Below, piece by piece: positions 62,115 to 64,000 of a DNA stretch of 64,000 bases. Origin of the DNA: Bradyrhizobium sp. LTSP849 (GTDB lineage: Bacteria > Pseudomonadota > Alphaproteobacteria > Rhizobiales > Xanthobacteraceae); the NCBI RefSeq assembly GCF_000938255.1, contig NZ_JYMR01000051.1, positions 372,001 through 436,000 of the forward strand. Direction: 5' to 3'. Both the position numbers and the translations under genes were made by a program. The notes beneath the pieces are model-generated. The model saw nothing but the letters and a program-made list of their open reading frames with translations, ran no database searches and had not been told where the DNA came from. Each line of letters begins with the position of its first letter. Position 1 is the first letter of the stretch.

Positions 62115-62642
62115 ATGGCTGGTGAAACACCGGAACTGAGCGCGCAGGAGCGCGCGGGCAAGGCCTTCCCGGTCTCATGGGACCAGTTCCACCGGGATTG
62201 CCGGGCATTGACCTGGCGGCTCAATGAGGTCGGCCCGTTCCACGCGGTGATCGCGATCACCCGCGGCGGGCTGGTGCCAGCGGCGATCGTGGCGCGCGAG
62301 CTTGGGGTCCGCGTGATCGATACGGTCTGTATCGCCAGCTACGATCACACCAAGCAGGGCGATCTCCAGGTCCTCAAGGGCATCTCGGATCAGGCGATGA
62401 AGCTCGGGGGCGGTACCGGCAAGGGGCTCCTAATCGTCGACGACCTCGTCGACACCGGCAAGACCGGCAAGCTGGTGCGCGAGATGCTGCCCGATGCGCA
62501 TTTCGCCACCGTCTACGCCAAGCCGAAGGGCCGTCCGCTGGTTGATACCTTCATCACCGAGGTCTCGCAGGACACCTGGATCTTCTTCCCCTGGGACACC
62601 GCGCTGTCCTACCACCCGCCACTCCGCGACGGCGCGGCGTGA
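62115..62642 (+). CDS. gpt: Xanthine-guanine phosphoribosyltransferase
   Basis: 175 residues. Purine salvage: converts guanine or xanthine with PRPP to the nucleotide monophosphate. The PRPP motif is GLLIVDDLVDTGKTGKLVREM (VVDDLVDTG), with AVIAITRGGLVPAAIVARELG and the active-site loop region SYDHTKQGDLQVLKG upstream. The end DTWIFFPWDTALSYHPP is the typical XGPRT tail. Unlike E. coli Gpt it has an N-terminal extension of about 20 residues. Followed by a palindromic repeat. Confidence 0.9.
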   Translation: MAGETPELSAQERAGKAFPVSWDQFHRDCRALTWRLNEVGPFHAVIAITRGGLVPAAIVARELGVRVIDTVCIASYDHTKQGDLQVLKGISDQAMKLGGGTGKGLLIVDDLVDTGKTGKLVREMLPDAHFATVYAKPKGRPLVDTFITEVSQDTWIFFPWDTALSYHPPLRDGAA

Positions 62643-62649
62643 GTATCGC

Positions 62650-62736
62650 CGTCATTGCGAGGAGCGAAGCGACGAAGCAATCCAGACTGCTTCCGCGGAT
62701 GCATTTCTGGATTGCTTCGCCCCGCGGGCAATGACG
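62650..62736. repeat. Palindromic intergenic repeat, CGTCATTGCGAG family (copy 2, degenerate)
   Basis: The left arm starts CGTCATTGCGAGGAGCG at 62650 with an insertion; the right arm (TGGATTGCTTCGCCCCGCGGGCAATGACG) ends at 62736. Same family as 55480-55559 but imperfect. It is eight bases after the gpt stop. Confidence 0.82.
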
Positions 62737-62749
62737 GGTGGAGGCAGCC

Positions 62750-63367
62750 ATGCCGCTGCAAAACCGCGTCACGCCAACCGGCGAGATCATCTCGACGCCA
62801 CATCGCGGGATGTTCACCGGCAATCGCGGCATCATCCATGATCCCGCGACCAAGACGCTGTTGAAGAAGCGCTGGTCTTCTCCGGCCTGGCTCACCTGTC
62901 TCTGTGAATTCCGCGGCTGGCGGCGGTCGGTGATGGCGCGGCGGAGCTGGACCGAGTTGTTTTTCCTCGACGAAGCTACGGCCTTCGCCGCGGGCCACCG
63001 GCCCTGCTTCTTCTGTCGCCGCGACGATGCCAAGCGCTTTTGCTCCGCGTGGGAAGCGGGGAATGGTGGAAGCGACATCAGCGCGAAGGCGATGGACGCG
63101 GTGCTGCATCGCGAGCGCCTTGATCGCGGCAAGAAGCGGCTGTATGCGCTGCCGATGCCGCTCGCAGAATTGCCTGACGGCGCGATGGTGCAGCAGGGCA
63201 ATGACTGCTTCCTGGTCGCACAGGGCAAGGCGCTGTTGTGGTCAGCCGCGGGCTACGCGCCGCATGCGCACGCCCTCGATCGCCCGATGCTGCTGACGCC
63301 GCCTTCCACGCTGCGCGCGATGATCGCCGGATATCAACCTGTGCTGCATCCGACGGCTTGCGGCTAG
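62750..63367 (+). CDS. Conserved hypothetical protein with CxxC motif
   Basis: 205 residues from ATG 62750, with GGTGGAGG ending five bases ahead. Features: a Trp/Arg-rich central part (LLKKRWSSPAWLTCLCEFRGWRRSVMARRSWTELFFLDEATAFAAGHRPCFFCRRDDAKRF) with CLC at 50-52, C86 and C89 (CFFC) and C98; these could bind zinc. No signal or membrane segment. No function known. Its stop (TAG 63365-63367) interlocks with the stop of the convergent gene by three bases (CTAG). Confidence 0.7.
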   Translation: MPLQNRVTPTGEIISTPHRGMFTGNRGIIHDPATKTLLKKRWSSPAWLTCLCEFRGWRRSVMARRSWTELFFLDEATAFAAGHRPCFFCRRDDAKRFCSAWEAGNGGSDISAKAMDAVLHRERLDRGKKRLYALPMPLAELPDGAMVQQGNDCFLVAQGKALLWSAAGYAPHAHALDRPMLLTPPSTLRAMIAGYQPVLHPTACG

Positions 63368-63597
63368 CGGAGCGGCTTACCGTCTTGATCCACCGTCGTC
63401 CGCGCATCGCGCAGCGCCCATTCGCGGATCACCTGACGGCAGCGGGTCAGCTCGGCCTCGCTCGCGGTATTCGTATCCTTCGACGCATGCTCGACCATCG
63501 CCTTGCAGTTCAGCAGCACGGAGCGGTCCTCCGCGCGCGCAGCCTGTACGACCACCAGAAGTGCAGCGATGATCAGTGCCAGACGGATCGCCGCCAT
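63364..63597 (-). CDS. Small secreted protein of unknown function
   Basis: 77 residues. Signal peptide (AAIRLALIIAALLVVVQAARA, cleavage near ARA-E), then a mature domain of about 55 residues with two Cys (LLNCKAMVEHASKDT and ELTRCRQVIREWALRD), probably a disulfide in a helical pair. It starts by a one-base overlap with the stop of the MetE-like gene (TAATG), so it is probably co-transcribed and coupled to it. Function unknown. Confidence 0.65.
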   Translation of the reverse strand: MAAIRLALIIAALLVVVQAARAEDRSVLLNCKAMVEHASKDTNTASEAELTRCRQVIREWALRDARTTVDQDGKPLR

Positions 63598-64000
63598 TAG
63601 CCCAGCTTCTCACGCGCCAGCGCAGCGCCGGCGCCAAGCGCCATCAGCTTGGCTTCCGCGATCTCCCGCCGCATCGGCGCCATGCCGCAATTGGTGGTGG
63701 CGATGATGTTGCTCTTGGGCACGAATTTCGACACGGCATCGATCACCTGGACGACGTCCTCGGCGGTCTCGACCGTGTCGCTGGCGACATCGATCACGCC
63801 GGCCTGCACGATCTTGTTTTTCAGCAGCGCGAGCAGGTCGAGCGGGACCTTCGAGTTGCGGCATTCGATCGCGACCTGCTGGATCGGACTCGCATCGATC
63901 GCCGGAAAAATCTGCTCATACTGCCGCCATTGCGCGCCGAGCGTTTCCTTCCAGTCGGTGTTGGCCTTGATGCCGTAGCCGTAGCAGATGTGCACGGCGG
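63597..64000 (-). CDS. Cobalamin-independent methionine synthase-like (MetE C-terminal) protein, 3' part
   Basis: Only the last 133 or so codons are in the window; the gene runs off the right edge. The visible part reads AVHICYGYGIKANTDWKETLGAQWRQYEQIFPAID..., then QQVAIECRNSKVPLDLLALLKNKIVQAGVIDVASDTVETAEDVV and NIIATTNCGMAPMRREIAEAKLMALGAGAAL. These are the MetE-like core II methyltransferase regions, with zinc ligands H and the Cys of TNCGMAP. The rest would show whether it is full-length MetE or a short core protein. Confidence 0.82.
   Translation of the reverse strand, partial: AVHICYGYGIKANTDWKETLGAQWRQYEQIFPAIDASPIQQVAIECRNSKVPLDLLALLKNKIVQAGVIDVASDTVETAEDVVQVIDAVSKFVPKSNIIATTNCGMAPMRREIAEAKLMALGAGAALAREKLG

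Overview
The window is high-GC DNA from an alphaproteobacterium, most likely Bradyrhizobium or a close relative in the Nitrobacteraceae. The reasons are the gene content (liv, pcaBDC and cox clusters, a groESL operon with a CIRCE operator, an Anbu operon), dense non-overlapping genes with short gaps, and several families of palindromic intergenic repeats. Species cannot be assigned from sequence reading alone. No rRNA, tRNA, CRISPR array, prophage or insertion sequence was recognised. Both edges cut genes: the 5' end of a liv-type binding protein at the left and a MetE-like gene at the right.

Left part (1-9.5 kb): a branched-chain amino acid type ABC importer (livHMGF, minus strand, with its binding-protein gene separated from it by a secreted cytochrome-like gene), a tiny Gln/Gly/Pro-rich protein with a strong terminator, a small membrane protein, and pcaB-pcaD-pcaC of the protocatechuate branch of the beta-ketoadipate pathway.

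9.7-16.5 kb: a form-II-like CO dehydrogenase cluster (coxG, coxS, coxM, coxD, coxE, two XdhC-family genes and a MoCF-MobA fusion). The molybdenum catalytic subunit coxL is not in the cluster: only 33 bases separate coxS from coxM. 16.7-20.9 kb holds a DUF4189 protein, a CYTH-CHAD protein, a DUF2000 protein, a GFA-family protein and an ArsR/SRPBCC pair.

20.9-32.5 kb: a TetR-controlled membrane-fusion/ABC exporter operon, a class III cyclase, and a GntR-MFS-amidohydrolase catabolic unit. The TetR and GntR genes both carry long perfect palindromes on promoter-like sequence abutting the start codon, suggesting autoregulated, leaderless mRNAs. PhzF, DUF488/DUF72 and small secreted proteins follow.

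32.7-44.5 kb: two polyprenyl-linked sugar glycosyltransferases, a CHASE2-cyclase with a secreted FecR-domain protein carrying an EF-hand-like loop, a DUF2778 protein, a secreted caspase-like protein, a GST, an isochorismatase-like hydrolase with a divergent LysR, and a signal peptidase I. 44.6-46.7 kb is groESL with a CIRCE operator overlapping its promoter. 47-55.5 kb has usg, a cupin with a histone-H1-like tail, a LysR/binding protein/threonine aldolase group, a rhomboid protease, a CNT nucleoside transporter and an MFS exporter.

55.6-61.1 kb is an Anbu (ancestral proteasome beta-subunit) operon: permuted ATP-grasp, alpha-E, transglutaminase, an AhpD-like protein, Anbu, then an SDR, all on the minus strand. 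The window closes with a CinA-like domain protein, a xanthine-guanine phosphoribosyltransferase, two unknowns and the MetE-like fragment. At least ten palindromic repeats of about six families sit in the gaps, nearly always just after a stop codon.
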